Of a DNA stretch of 64,000 bases, positions 38,066 through 46,759 are shown one piece after another. The notes under the pieces were generated by a model. The model was not told the DNA's origin. It was given only the letters and a program-made list of their open reading frames with translations, and made no database searches. The stretch lies in contig JAUYTU010000020.1 in NCBI GenBank assembly GCA_030694975.1, positions 62,001 to 126,000 on the forward strand, read 5' to 3'. Origin of the DNA: Erysipelotrichaceae bacterium. GTDB lineage: Bacteria; Bacillota_I; Bacilli_A; Erysipelotrichales; Erysipelotrichaceae. A program made the translations under genes and the position numbers. Every line of letters starts with the position of its first letter. Position 1 is the stretch's first letter.

Positions 38066-39889
38066 ATGGCATATAAAGCATTATACAGAACATATCGCCC
38101 AACATCATTTGAAAAAGTGGTTGGTCAGCAACATATCGTTAAGACCCTGCAAAATGCGGTTTTGAAACATAAAATAGCCCATGCTTATCTTTTTTGCGGT
38201 CCACGCGGAACGGGTAAAACAACGGTTGCGAAACTGATGGCTAAAGCAGTCAATTGTCCAGTTACTGACAAAGCTCCATGCAATGTATGTGACAGTTGTT
38301 TATCGATACAAGCTGGAACACATCCGGATATTATTGAAATCGATGCTGCCAGTAATAATGGTGTCGATGAAATAAGAGATTTGATTGAAAAGGTAAAATA
38401 TTCACCAATTGAAGGTAAATACAAAGTATATATCATTGATGAAGTACATATGCTCTCACAAGGAGCTTTTAATGCTCTTCTTAAAACACTGGAAGAACCA
38501 CCTTCTCATGTTATTTTTATCTTAGCAACCACAGAACCTCATAAGGTATTGCCTACAATCATCAGCAGATGTCAACGTTTTGATTTTACCAAGGTACCTC
38601 AAATGGAGATTGGGATTAGGGTCAAAGAGGTTTTAGATACCGAAAAAATCAAATATGAGGAAGGTGTCATTCGTCTGATCAGTCAACTGGCTGAAGGCGG
38701 ATTAAGGGATGCTTTAAGTATTTTGGAACAGTGCATTGCGTATGCACAAAATGATCTGAGAGTTCAACATGTTCATGATATTTACGGGATTACGACTGTA
38801 AGTGAGAAAATTGATTTGCTGGATGCGGTTTTTTCAAAAAATGTCGTAGCAATCCTGGATAATGTCCGATTTATCAGTGAAAAGAGTTTCGATATCAAAC
38901 GTTTGACCTCAGATATGATTGATTTATTAAAGGAGTGTATCATATTTCAATACACACGCGATGAATCATTGCTTCAAATAGCGACTGTGGATGAAGTGAA
39001 ACATATTCTTGCCAAAAGGAATGCAAATGATTTATTAAAGATGATTGATATCTTTATTGAAACTATGGACAAATATCGCAATGCCACTAATATTCACTCA
39101 TATTTTGAGGTTGCTTTGCTCAAAATGATGGCTATGGGTGATCAAGCAATTCCAGTAGTGAATAAGACTGAGAAACCAATGCCATTAAAACCGACACTGG
39201 TTACAAAACAAGTCAAGGAAGAAGTAGTTCCTGTTAAGCAACCGATCATTGAAAATACAGAGTCTTCAGAACATCTCTTCGATGTTGATGCAGAAGATGA
39301 AGAAATAGTAGAAGAGCCTGTTGTGTTAGAATCACCCGAGGACCAACGTCTATTGCAATTGGATATAGAAGTTGAAAATACTGAAACTGAGGACAATGAA
39401 GAGTTATTGTTGAGCGATTTTGATATCGTCCGCTTTATGGTTGCTGGCGATAAAGTCAGACGGACAAATGAAGCAACGCTTTGGAGTCGGGTTGACGATT
39501 ATATCAATGAAATTGAGTGGGCGAAAGTAGCTCGAATGATATCCGATGGATATATAGTCGTAACTAATGAACAATTTGTCGTATTATCTGTGCCCTACGA
39601 AGAGATTGCCAGAGAAATTAACGCAAAAGCCAATGAAATCGCCTTGCGAAGACTTATGGTTGAAATTGTGAAACAACCACGCAAGGTATTTGCGATTACC
39701 AAAGATCAGGAAGATCGTTCAATTACCATGTTTAAAGAATTAAGGAATGTTGGAAGATTGCCTGAACCAATGATTATCCACACAGAACCATTGCCTAAAA
39801 TAAGCAAACTGGAAGAAGAGGTCACTGTTGACCAACGGCTCGTGAGTTTATTTGGGGAAGGGAATGTGGATTTCATTCATGAGGAATAG
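38066..39889 (+). CDS. dnaX: DNA polymerase III subunits gamma and tau
   Basis: 607 residues. AAA+ clamp-loader ATPase: Walker A FCGPRGTGKTTVAK near residue 45, zinc module CPVTDKAPCNVCDSC, DEVHMLS box, sensor SRCQRF. An acidic linker (about 400-450) leads to a tau-specific tail that would contact DnaB and the polymerase. I saw no obvious slippery heptamer to make gamma. Starts the dnaX-recR-fhs cluster; recR follows after 2 bp. Confidence 0.96.
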   Translation: MAYKALYRTYRPTSFEKVVGQQHIVKTLQNAVLKHKIAHAYLFCGPRGTGKTTVAKLMAKAVNCPVTDKAPCNVCDSCLSIQAGTHPDIIEIDAASNNGVDEIRDLIEKVKYSPIEGKYKVYIIDEVHMLSQGAFNALLKTLEEPPSHVIFILATTEPHKVLPTIISRCQRFDFTKVPQMEIGIRVKEVLDTEKIKYEEGVIRLISQLAEGGLRDALSILEQCIAYAQNDLRVQHVHDIYGITTVSEKIDLLDAVFSKNVVAILDNVRFISEKSFDIKRLTSDMIDLLKECIIFQYTRDESLLQIATVDEVKHILAKRNANDLLKMIDIFIETMDKYRNATNIHSYFEVALLKMMAMGDQAIPVVNKTEKPMPLKPTLVTKQVKEEVVPVKQPIIENTESSEHLFDVDAEDEEIVEEPVVLESPEDQRLLQLDIEVENTETEDNEELLLSDFDIVRFMVAGDKVRRTNEATLWSRVDDYINEIEWAKVARMISDGYIVVTNEQFVVLSVPYEEIAREINAKANEIALRRLMVEIVKQPRKVFAITKDQEDRSITMFKELRNVGRLPEPMIIHTEPLPKISKLEEEVTVDQRLVSLFGEGNVDFIHEE

Positions 39890-39891
39890 AT

Positions 39892-40482
39892 ATGTATCCT
39901 AAAATATTGTTAAATCTTATTGAAGAGTTGAAGAAACTGCCGGGTGTGGGTTCAAAGACTGCTGAACGCTACGCATTTGAGATTATTAGCCGTGACCATC
40001 AAGATATTGAAGATTTTGCTCATGCGTTGTTAAAAATCAAGGACAGTTTGAAAGCATGCTCGATATGCGGAAATATCACAGAAGATACATTGTGTGATAT
40101 ATGTAAAGATAAGCATCGGGAGCGGTCGGTAATCTGTGTGGTGAGTCATCCAAAAGATATTATTGCTATGGAGAAGATGGGTGAGTTTCATGGGGTTTAC
40201 CATGTACTTAACGGGGTCATATCGACGTTCAAAGGGATTCTTCCTGAGGATATCAATATTGAGACACTGATCAATCGCGTCGATGATCAAATCAGTGAAG
40301 TTATTATTGCGACGAATCCGACAATCGAGGGCGAAACCACCGCTCTGTATATCGCAAAGAAACTTCAATTAAAAGGAGCGAATGTTACTCGTTTGGCATC
40401 TGGATTACCGATGGGCGGTCATTTGGATTATGCCGATGAGATGACGTTAATAAAAGCTATGGAAGGCCGAAAGAAAATTTAG
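39892..40482 (+). CDS. recR: Recombination protein RecR
   Basis: 196 residues. Helix-hairpin-helix LKKLPGVGSKTAERYAFEI near the start, four-Cys zinc finger CSICGNITEDTLCDIC, TOPRIM domain with VVSHPKDIIAMEKMG, and ASGLPMGGHLDYADEMTL at the end. Works with RecF and RecO in loading RecA. The small YbaB/EbfC gene usually between dnaX and recR is absent. Confidence 0.97.
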   Translation: MYPKILLNLIEELKKLPGVGSKTAERYAFEIISRDHQDIEDFAHALLKIKDSLKACSICGNITEDTLCDICKDKHRERSVICVVSHPKDIIAMEKMGEFHGVYHVLNGVISTFKGILPEDINIETLINRVDDQISEVIIATNPTIEGETTALYIAKKLQLKGANVTRLASGLPMGGHLDYADEMTLIKAMEGRKKI

Positions 40483-40490
40483 GAGGAGCC

Positions 40491-42155
40491 ATGAAAACAG
40501 ACATTCAAATAGCCCAGGAAAACGTAATGGAACCAATCGAGCGGATTGCCCGCAAAGCAAAGATTGACAATGAGTATTTGGAACATTACGGAAAGTACAA
40601 GGCAAAAATTGATTTAAAGATTATGGAAGGGTTAACCAATCAGAAAGATGGAAAACTGATTTTGGTAACATCCATCAATCCGACCAAAGCAGGTGAAGGC
40701 AAATCAACAACGACCGTCGGTCTGGCCGATGGACTGGCAAGACTCAATAAAATGGTTATCGGTGCCTTGAGAGAACCGTCTTTAGGACCGGTTTTTGGTG
40801 TTAAAGGTGGAGCGACAGGTGGCGGAATGGCCCAAGTAGTTCCTATGGAAGATATCAACCTTCATTTTAATGGAGATATGCATGCGGTAACGACTTCCAA
40901 TAACTTAATCAGTGCAGCCATCGATAATCATATGTATCACGGCAATGCATTGAACATTGACCCCGAGCATATCGTTTGGAAGCGTTGTATGGACATGAAT
41001 GATCGTGCCTTGCGTCAGGTTAAAGTCGCTTTAGGCGAGAAAAACGGAATTGAGCGCAAAGACGGCTTTAATATTACCGTGGCCTCTGAAATTATGGCCA
41101 TATTGTGCCTTTCTTCATCTATTCAAGATTTTCAACAACGAGTTGAACGTTGTGTTGTTGCTTATAATATGGATGGCAAACCAATTACCGTTAAGGACTT
41201 AAGTGTTGGTGGTGCTGTAGCAATGATCATGAAGGAGGCTATCAAGCCGAATCTTGTTCAAACTCTCGAAAAGACGCCAATTCTTATCCACGGGGGTCCC
41301 TTTGCAAATATAGCCCACGGATGTAATTCTATTTTAGCAACCAAAATGGCTTTAAAACTTGCGGACTACGTGGTAACTGAGTCGGGTTTCGGTGTTGATT
41401 TGGGTGCTGAGAAGTTTATGGATATAAAGTGTCAAGTGGCTAAGATCGTCCCAAATGCAATCGTGGTTGTTGCTACGATTCGTGCGTTGAAACTGCATGG
41501 CGGAATGGCTTATGACTCACTTAAAGAGGAAAATATTGAAGCTTTGGCTAATGGTGTTGAAAACTTAGCTAAGCATATTGAAACCATTAAGAAATATCGC
41601 GTTCCATATGTTATCGCAATCAACCGTTTTGTCAATGACACCTCTGCTGAATTGGAATGGCTAATGAATTGGTGTGAAACCCATGGTCATGACGCGGTTA
41701 TCAACGAATCTTGGGGTAAGGGCAGTGCCGGAGCTGAAGATTTAGCAAAAGCAGTTATTTTGGCCAGTGAACAGGAAAGTCTATTTAAGCCATTAGTTAC
41801 AGAGGCAGATAGTGTAGAAGAGAAAATCGATCGAATCTGTAAAGAAGTCTATGGTGCAAATGGTGTTATTTATTCAGAAAAGGCAAAAGAGCAATTAGTT
41901 CGATTGACTGACAACGGTTGGAGTCACTTATCGGTTTGTATGGCTAAAAATCAATACTCGCTGACGGATGATCAAAAGAAATTAGGACGTCCGCGTGATT
42001 TTCAGATTCACATTTCTGAACTTCGCATCAGTGCCGGGGCAGGATTTGTCGTTGCTTTGACTGGCAGTGTTATGACAATGCCTGGACTACCAAAAGTACC
42101 AGCTGCAAACAATATGGGAATTGATGAGAAAGGGAATATCTACGGATTATTCTAG
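40491..42155 (+). CDS. fhs: Formate-tetrahydrofolate ligase
   Basis: 554 residues, family length. P-loop-like SINPTKAGEGKSTTTVGLAD near residue 62, and REPSLGPVFGVKGGATGGG. It joins formate and tetrahydrofolate with ATP to give 10-formyl-THF. FolD at 59864 would interconvert its product with methylene-THF, so both halves of the C1 route are in this window. AGGAGGAGCC precedes ATG 40491. Confidence 0.97.
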   Translation: MKTDIQIAQENVMEPIERIARKAKIDNEYLEHYGKYKAKIDLKIMEGLTNQKDGKLILVTSINPTKAGEGKSTTTVGLADGLARLNKMVIGALREPSLGPVFGVKGGATGGGMAQVVPMEDINLHFNGDMHAVTTSNNLISAAIDNHMYHGNALNIDPEHIVWKRCMDMNDRALRQVKVALGEKNGIERKDGFNITVASEIMAILCLSSSIQDFQQRVERCVVAYNMDGKPITVKDLSVGGAVAMIMKEAIKPNLVQTLEKTPILIHGGPFANIAHGCNSILATKMALKLADYVVTESGFGVDLGAEKFMDIKCQVAKIVPNAIVVVATIRALKLHGGMAYDSLKEENIEALANGVENLAKHIETIKKYRVPYVIAINRFVNDTSAELEWLMNWCETHGHDAVINESWGKGSAGAEDLAKAVILASEQESLFKPLVTEADSVEEKIDRICKEVYGANGVIYSEKAKEQLVRLTDNGWSHLSVCMAKNQYSLTDDQKKLGRPRDFQIHISELRISAGAGFVVALTGSVMTMPGLPKVPAANNMGIDEKGNIYGLF

Positions 42156-42165
42156 CAGGTAGAGT

Positions 42166-43083
42166 ATGGCTTCGATTGCTTATGTGACCGACAGAAAAAT
42201 GATTGAGTTTCATCGTGCTTATGGTAATCAAATGATGAATTTTTGGCGTCCAAGCAGCATGAAGCAATTCTCTCAGTTTAATCCCGGTGATTACTTGTTC
42301 TTCCTTGCCAAGGGAACTGAACGTTTTAATGGAAAAGAAAAAGGAATCGTCGGTTATGGTAAGTACAACAGTGCCCACACCATGTCATTACGTCAAATGT
42401 GGAATCAGTATGGCACTTACAATGGTTACAGTTCGAAAGATGAATTGGCAGAAGCAATTTCAAGGGTTAATAAGAATCACGAAGTAGGTAAAAGCATACA
42501 TTGTTTACTATTGAAAGATGTGGTTTTTTTCCAAGCACCGGTATATCCGAGCGAAATTGGCATTCAAATTCCGTCAAATTTAGAAAGTTATACGTATCTT
42601 GATAAGTTTGGGGTTGATTCGACGGTCAAAATCTTGCAAAAAGCGCAAGAAACCGGAATTGATGCTTGGCAGTCTGCCATGGATCACACGATTAACAAAG
42701 ATATCTTTAAAGACGATGTCGTCAGTCATATTTTAGCTAAACAAGTTTCGCAAGTGATTGATCCGACGAAACCGGCATCAAAGATTTTAAAGCGTTATAT
42801 GCTAAGCCAAACTGATTCTATTGAATATATCAAAGGAAGCAAACAGGCATTATTGAAACAATTACCGCTCACCGTCTATTTACCTTTGGAAGCAAGTCAT
42901 AAGAGCAAAGAACAAGTCCTCTTTGAATTAATAGGGAAAATCAGCGTGTTGAAGGACAGTTTAAAAAATGAGCCAGAATTTGAAAATTCTGAAGTTATTT
43001 ATTGTATTATTAGCGAAATTAAACTATCATCTGAATGGTTGGATAAAATCCAACGGATGTACATTCAAGTAATCGAGGGATAA
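42166..43083 (+). CDS. Unknown protein with possible PUA/EVE-like N-terminal domain
   Basis: 305 residues, soluble. Residues about 20-140 have the feel of a PUA/EVE/ASCH-type beta barrel: FNPGDYLFFLAKG, then GIVGYGKYNSAH, then IHCLLLKDVVFFQAPVYPSEIG. Such domains bind modified bases in RNA or DNA. The second half is helical, without recognisable motif. It begins 10 bp after fhs and ends 2 bp before the aldo/keto reductase gene, so it belongs to the dnaX-recR-fhs transcript. The assignment is pattern-based and uncertain. Confidence 0.6.
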   Translation: MASIAYVTDRKMIEFHRAYGNQMMNFWRPSSMKQFSQFNPGDYLFFLAKGTERFNGKEKGIVGYGKYNSAHTMSLRQMWNQYGTYNGYSSKDELAEAISRVNKNHEVGKSIHCLLLKDVVFFQAPVYPSEIGIQIPSNLESYTYLDKFGVDSTVKILQKAQETGIDAWQSAMDHTINKDIFKDDVVSHILAKQVSQVIDPTKPASKILKRYMLSQTDSIEYIKGSKQALLKQLPLTVYLPLEASHKSKEQVLFELIGKISVLKDSLKNEPEFENSEVIYCIISEIKLSSEWLDKIQRMYIQVIEG

Positions 43084-43085
43084 AA

Positions 43086-44075
43086 ATGCAAGTATCGAGT
43101 GATCGTTATTCGAAAATCACCTATAACCGAGCAGGAAAAAGCGGTATACAGTTACCGCTAATTTCTTTGGGCTGTTGGCACAATTTCGGAACGAACGAGT
43201 CTTTTAAGAATATGCGTGAAATGGTATCATTCAGTTTCAATCATGGGATTGTACACTTTGATTTAGCAAACAATTATGGACCACCAGCAGGAGCTGCGGA
43301 GATAAATTTCGGTAAGATTATGCAAATGGATCTTAAATCATATCGAGATGAGCTTCTGATTTCGACAAAAGCTGGCTATGGAATGTGGCCAGGTCCCTTT
43401 GGGGATTGGGGAAGCAAAAAATACCTTATCGCAAGCTGTGATCAAAGCTTAATTCGGCTGGGTCTGTCATATGTGGATATTTTCTATCACCATCGTTATG
43501 ATCCGCAGACATCTTTGGAAGAAACGACCAGCGCACTGGCTCAGCTTGTTCACCAAGGGAAGGCACTATACGTGGGTTTGTCAAATTACCCTAAAGAGCC
43601 TCTTAAGCAAGCTGTCAAATTACTTCGCGAGCAAAATGTTCCGATCGTTTTAGGTCAATACCCTTACAATATGATGGATACTCGCTTTGAGACAGATGGA
43701 GTGAAAGGTGCATTGGAAGAGTTGGGAGTAGGTTCGATCGTTTTCAGTCCATTGGCACAAGGATTATTGACTGATCGATATTTCAATGGAATACCTGAGG
43801 ATTCACGCATTAAAAAAGGCACGGGATTTTTGAAGGAAGAAAGACTGACCCCCAAACTTAAAGAACAATTGTTTCAACTGAATAAAGTCGCTGAAAAGCG
43901 AGGTCAAAACTTAGCACAAATGGCTGTTGCCTGGTTGGTTAGTAAGGATGTAACTTCCGTGCTAATCGGTGCAAGCAAAGTAGAACAAATTGAAGATAAT
44001 CTTGATGCTCTAAATCATACTCAATTCACAAAAGAAGAGCTCCGAATTATCAGTGACATCCTAAAAAATGACTAA
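43086..44075 (+). CDS. Aldo/keto reductase, YghZ-like
   Basis: 329 residues. Catalytic tetrad visible: Asp and Tyr in HFDLANNYGPPAGAAE, Lys in LISTKAGYGMWPG, His in IFYHHRYDP. The segment PFGDWGSKKYLIASCDQSL is typical of the L-glyceraldehyde-3-phosphate reductase group. NADPH-dependent reduction of small aldehydes such as methylglyoxal is likely. Last gene of its transcript before the terminator. Confidence 0.92.
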   Translation: MQVSSDRYSKITYNRAGKSGIQLPLISLGCWHNFGTNESFKNMREMVSFSFNHGIVHFDLANNYGPPAGAAEINFGKIMQMDLKSYRDELLISTKAGYGMWPGPFGDWGSKKYLIASCDQSLIRLGLSYVDIFYHHRYDPQTSLEETTSALAQLVHQGKALYVGLSNYPKEPLKQAVKLLREQNVPIVLGQYPYNMMDTRFETDGVKGALEELGVGSIVFSPLAQGLLTDRYFNGIPEDSRIKKGTGFLKEERLTPKLKEQLFQLNKVAEKRGQNLAQMAVAWLVSKDVTSVLIGASKVEQIEDNLDALNHTQFTKEELRIISDILKND

Positions 44076-44096
44076 AGATCGTTATTCACGATCTTT
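44074..44096. terminator. Bidirectional terminator between aldo/keto reductase and CYTH genes
   Basis: 9-bp perfect stem AAAGATCGT / ACGATCTTT with a 5-base loop and T-run; both convergent genes end inside it. Confidence 0.85.
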
Positions 44097-44630
44097 TTTA
44101 TAGTTTAGCATACGCTCAAACTTAGTTTTCGCTTGCGTATATTCGACTTTACATGATTTGAGTACTTCTGTAAATCGCTGTTGAGCTTCCGGTTGATACT
44201 TAAATAACTCATATTCAATCTCATAATCGAAAATCCCATCAAATTCGTTATAATCCAAACACCATTCGCCATATTCATCCACAAATTTCCTGCGATGAGT
44301 CGTGGTATTACCCAATGTATACAAGGGTGGATGAATATTTGATTTGGCAAAGAAATCTAAAATCACAGGGTCGTGGATATCATGCTCTTCAAGTGAGCAT
44401 TCAAACTCGTTATGTCCTCCATCACCAGGTGTCTTAAGTGTAAATTCGTATTTATTCACTATCTGTCGTATGCGACACATCCAAAATCGCTGCTGTAGGT
44501 CACCGTTTTGGGTGTCGTAATACGTATTTATCTGAATCTTGGGCACAGAAAAATTCATTTTACCCAAGAGACATTCAAATTGGTTTTTATTCAGTAAACA
44601 CTTAAGCTCAATTTCCAAGTTTTCCTTCAT
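44082..44630 (-). CDS. CYTH-domain protein (YjbK-like triphosphate-binding enzyme)
   Basis: 182 residues. N-terminal ExExK signature EIELKCLL and later strands with alternating basic and acidic residues (CRIRQIVNKYEFTLK, DYNEFDGIFDYEIEYEL) build the triphosphate tunnel. CYTH enzymes hydrolyse inorganic or organic triphosphates. Divergent from nadK; in Bacillus yjbK also lies near a NAD kinase gene. Actual substrate unknown. Confidence 0.88.
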   Translation of the reverse strand: MKENLEIELKCLLNKNQFECLLGKMNFSVPKIQINTYYDTQNGDLQQRFWMCRIRQIVNKYEFTLKTPGDGGHNEFECSLEEHDIHDPVILDFFAKSNIHPPLYTLGNTTTHRRKFVDEYGEWCLDYNEFDGIFDYEIEYELFKYQPEAQQRFTEVLKSCKVEYTQAKTKFERMLNYKKDRE

Positions 44631-44688
44631 GTTCTCAACCCCTTATCGTTATGATACAATAGAGTCATATGAAAAGGAAGTGTTTGCC

Positions 44689-45471
44689 ATGGAACGATTC
44701 ACAGTTGTAACCCGCGAAGATGAGTTATCGCTTTCATTAGGTGAAAAAATCATCGATCGCTTATCGGTCAAAGGTCTGATTTTCGATGATGAGAACCCTC
44801 AGATTGTAATCAGCGTCGGTGGCGACGGAACGATGCTTCATGCGTTGCATCAACGCATGCATCAGATAGAAGACGTTCATTTTGTTGGTATCCATACCGG
44901 TACACTTGGTTTTTTTACAGATTATGAAGAGGGAGAAGTCGAATTATTACTTGAAGACTTAATTCATCATCAACCGATTACAGAAGAAGTTCAATTGCTA
45001 GAGGTTAAGCGTTTTAATGGGGAAAGTTTTGAAACACTTTATGCAATCAATGAAGCACGTGTGGAAAATATCATAAAAACGATGCGTATTGAAGTTCTGA
45101 TTGGTGATGAGTATCTGGAAACCTTTCGCGGTAATGGTTTGTGTGTAAGCACACAGATTGGTTCAACAGCCTATAATCGTTCGCTACGCGGGGCCGTACT
45201 GTTGCCTTCGATTCGAGCCATACAATTGACTGAAGTTGCGGGTATTCACCATAAACTCTCACGCTCGCTATCAACTTCTCTAGTAATACCGGAAAGTAAC
45301 GTCATTCGCTTCGAAAGCAATTCATATAACGATTCAATCCTTTGTTACGATCATTTGCATGTGCGTCTCGATGGGGTAGATGCGGTTGAGTTTCGACTAT
45401 GTAAAAAGGCCGCCCGGTTTGCCAGGTATCGGCCGACATCATTTATTAAACGCTTAAATAACTTATACTAA
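44689..45471 (+). CDS. nadK: NAD kinase
   Basis: 260 residues from ATG 44689 (AAAGGAAGTG); the upstream in-frame ATG at 44539 lies in the divergent CYTH gene and is rejected. Motifs SVGGDGTMLHAL near residue 44, HTGTLGFFTDY, INEARVEN and GSTAYNRSLRGAVL are those of NAD kinases. It makes NADP from NAD and ATP. Confidence 0.96.
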   Translation: MERFTVVTREDELSLSLGEKIIDRLSVKGLIFDDENPQIVISVGGDGTMLHALHQRMHQIEDVHFVGIHTGTLGFFTDYEEGEVELLLEDLIHHQPITEEVQLLEVKRFNGESFETLYAINEARVENIIKTMRIEVLIGDEYLETFRGNGLCVSTQIGSTAYNRSLRGAVLLPSIRAIQLTEVAGIHHKLSRSLSTSLVIPESNVIRFESNSYNDSILCYDHLHVRLDGVDAVEFRLCKKAARFARYRPTSFIKRLNNLY

Positions 45472-45488
45472 CCCTCTGTTTGAGGGTT
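45470..45488. terminator. Terminator between nadK and the SEDS gene
   Basis: AACCCTC / GAGGGTT stem with a 5-base loop and six T on the plus strand; the convergent SEDS gene ends at 45491. Confidence 0.8.
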
Positions 45489-45490
45489 TT

Positions 45491-46681
45491 TTAGTGGATT
45501 GTTTTGTTTTTGTTTACACTGCTCATATGATAAACGATGGCAAATGGAATCATATAGGATAATAGAGAAGACCCTCCAGCTGAGATCATTGGTAATGTAA
45601 TTCCGGTGATTGGTAATAATCCGACGATCATACCCATGTTTTGAAATTGTTGAAACAACAGCATCCCTAACAATCCTGCGACCATGTAACGTTCGCGTGG
45701 CTGTTCATAGGCTAAGGCAATAGCCAATAACTTTAAGTCGAGCAGCAAATTAACAATTAGGACGGTGGCGGTTCCAATGAAACCGTAATTTTTCCCTATG
45801 ACCGCGAAAATAAAGTCGTTTTGTGGTTCCAACAGCGTAATCAAAACATCCTCATTGCCCTGACCAGTCCAACCGGCCGAGCCTACGGCTATAAGTGAAG
45901 TATAAAGTTGATTCCCCCAAGAATATATGTATTTGTCCGTTGCCAGCCATCCGTGAAATCTATTTAAGCGGTAAGAGTTTCCCAAAATACTTGCCAATGT
46001 TTCGGGGGAGTTTCTGTATAGGAAGACCGCTCCGCCTAAACCAACGATCATAACCATCAATCCTGCCCAAATCCACTGATGCTTGATACCTGAAATAGCA
46101 AGTATAGCCAGAATTGTAATGATAATTACAATCGGGATCCCGGTGTCGGGTTGAAGGATGATCATGACCAGTGGTGGCAGTACATACTTAGCAACATTAG
46201 CAAAAAGTAACATATCGGTCTTAAAACTGATGATCGTTCGATTGCGGTTGTGCTCATCAACCACATTTGCCGTGATGATGATCAATACGATTTTCATAAA
46301 TTCACTTGGTTGCAAGGTACCGATTCCAGGTAAGATAATCCATGCTCGTGTTCCATTCAGCGGTCGGATAAAAGGTAAATCGATAAAACGGTCAAGAAAC
46401 AGCAATAAAAGCAAAAACATCAGAATCCAATAGAAGACTTTTGCGCCGGTGAAAAGTCGGTCAATGCCAAATAAAAGTAATCCGGCAAGCAGTGAAAAGC
46501 CAAGGACAAACCATATGCCTTGTTTAATAAGAATATCTTGACCATTGACCGTGCTGGATGTTAATGGGATGGCCCCTTGAATTGCGACGATGCTAAAAAC
46601 AGCCATCGTCAGTAAAAGGATAGTTAATGTTATGTCTATTTTAAAGGATTTCTTTGTTTTTTCTAGTTTTTGGATTGTCAC
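45491..46681 (-). CDS. rodA: SEDS-family peptidoglycan glycosyltransferase, RodA type
   Basis: 396 residues from a GTG at 46681 behind AAGGAG; longer in-frame starts overlap the divergent gene. About ten membrane helices. IIQPDTGIPIVIIITILAI with the catalytic Asp of the QPDTG segment, AVGSAGWTGQG, and the end LPITGITLPMISAGGSSLLS are SEDS hallmarks. It polymerises lipid II together with a class B PBP. RodA is favoured over FtsW because divisome genes are not adjacent; FtsW remains possible. Confidence 0.88.
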   Translation of the reverse strand: MTIQKLEKTKKSFKIDITLTILLLTMAVFSIVAIQGAIPLTSSTVNGQDILIKQGIWFVLGFSLLAGLLLFGIDRLFTGAKVFYWILMFLLLLLFLDRFIDLPFIRPLNGTRAWIILPGIGTLQPSEFMKIVLIIITANVVDEHNRNRTIISFKTDMLLFANVAKYVLPPLVMIILQPDTGIPIVIIITILAILAISGIKHQWIWAGLMVMIVGLGGAVFLYRNSPETLASILGNSYRLNRFHGWLATDKYIYSWGNQLYTSLIAVGSAGWTGQGNEDVLITLLEPQNDFIFAVIGKNYGFIGTATVLIVNLLLDLKLLAIALAYEQPRERYMVAGLLGMLLFQQFQNMGMIVGLLPITGITLPMISAGGSSLLSYMIPFAIVYHMSSVNKNKTIH

Positions 46682-46759
46682 TGCAATACTCCTTGATGAA
46701 TTGTTTCCTTCGTTGTGTATAATTAAATATAATGGTATCATAGAATCCGAGGTGAGTGT

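Noticed and set aside
38066-39889. Programmed frameshift site in dnaX
   Set aside because: No convincing slippery A-rich heptamer followed by a hairpin was found before the tau tail.
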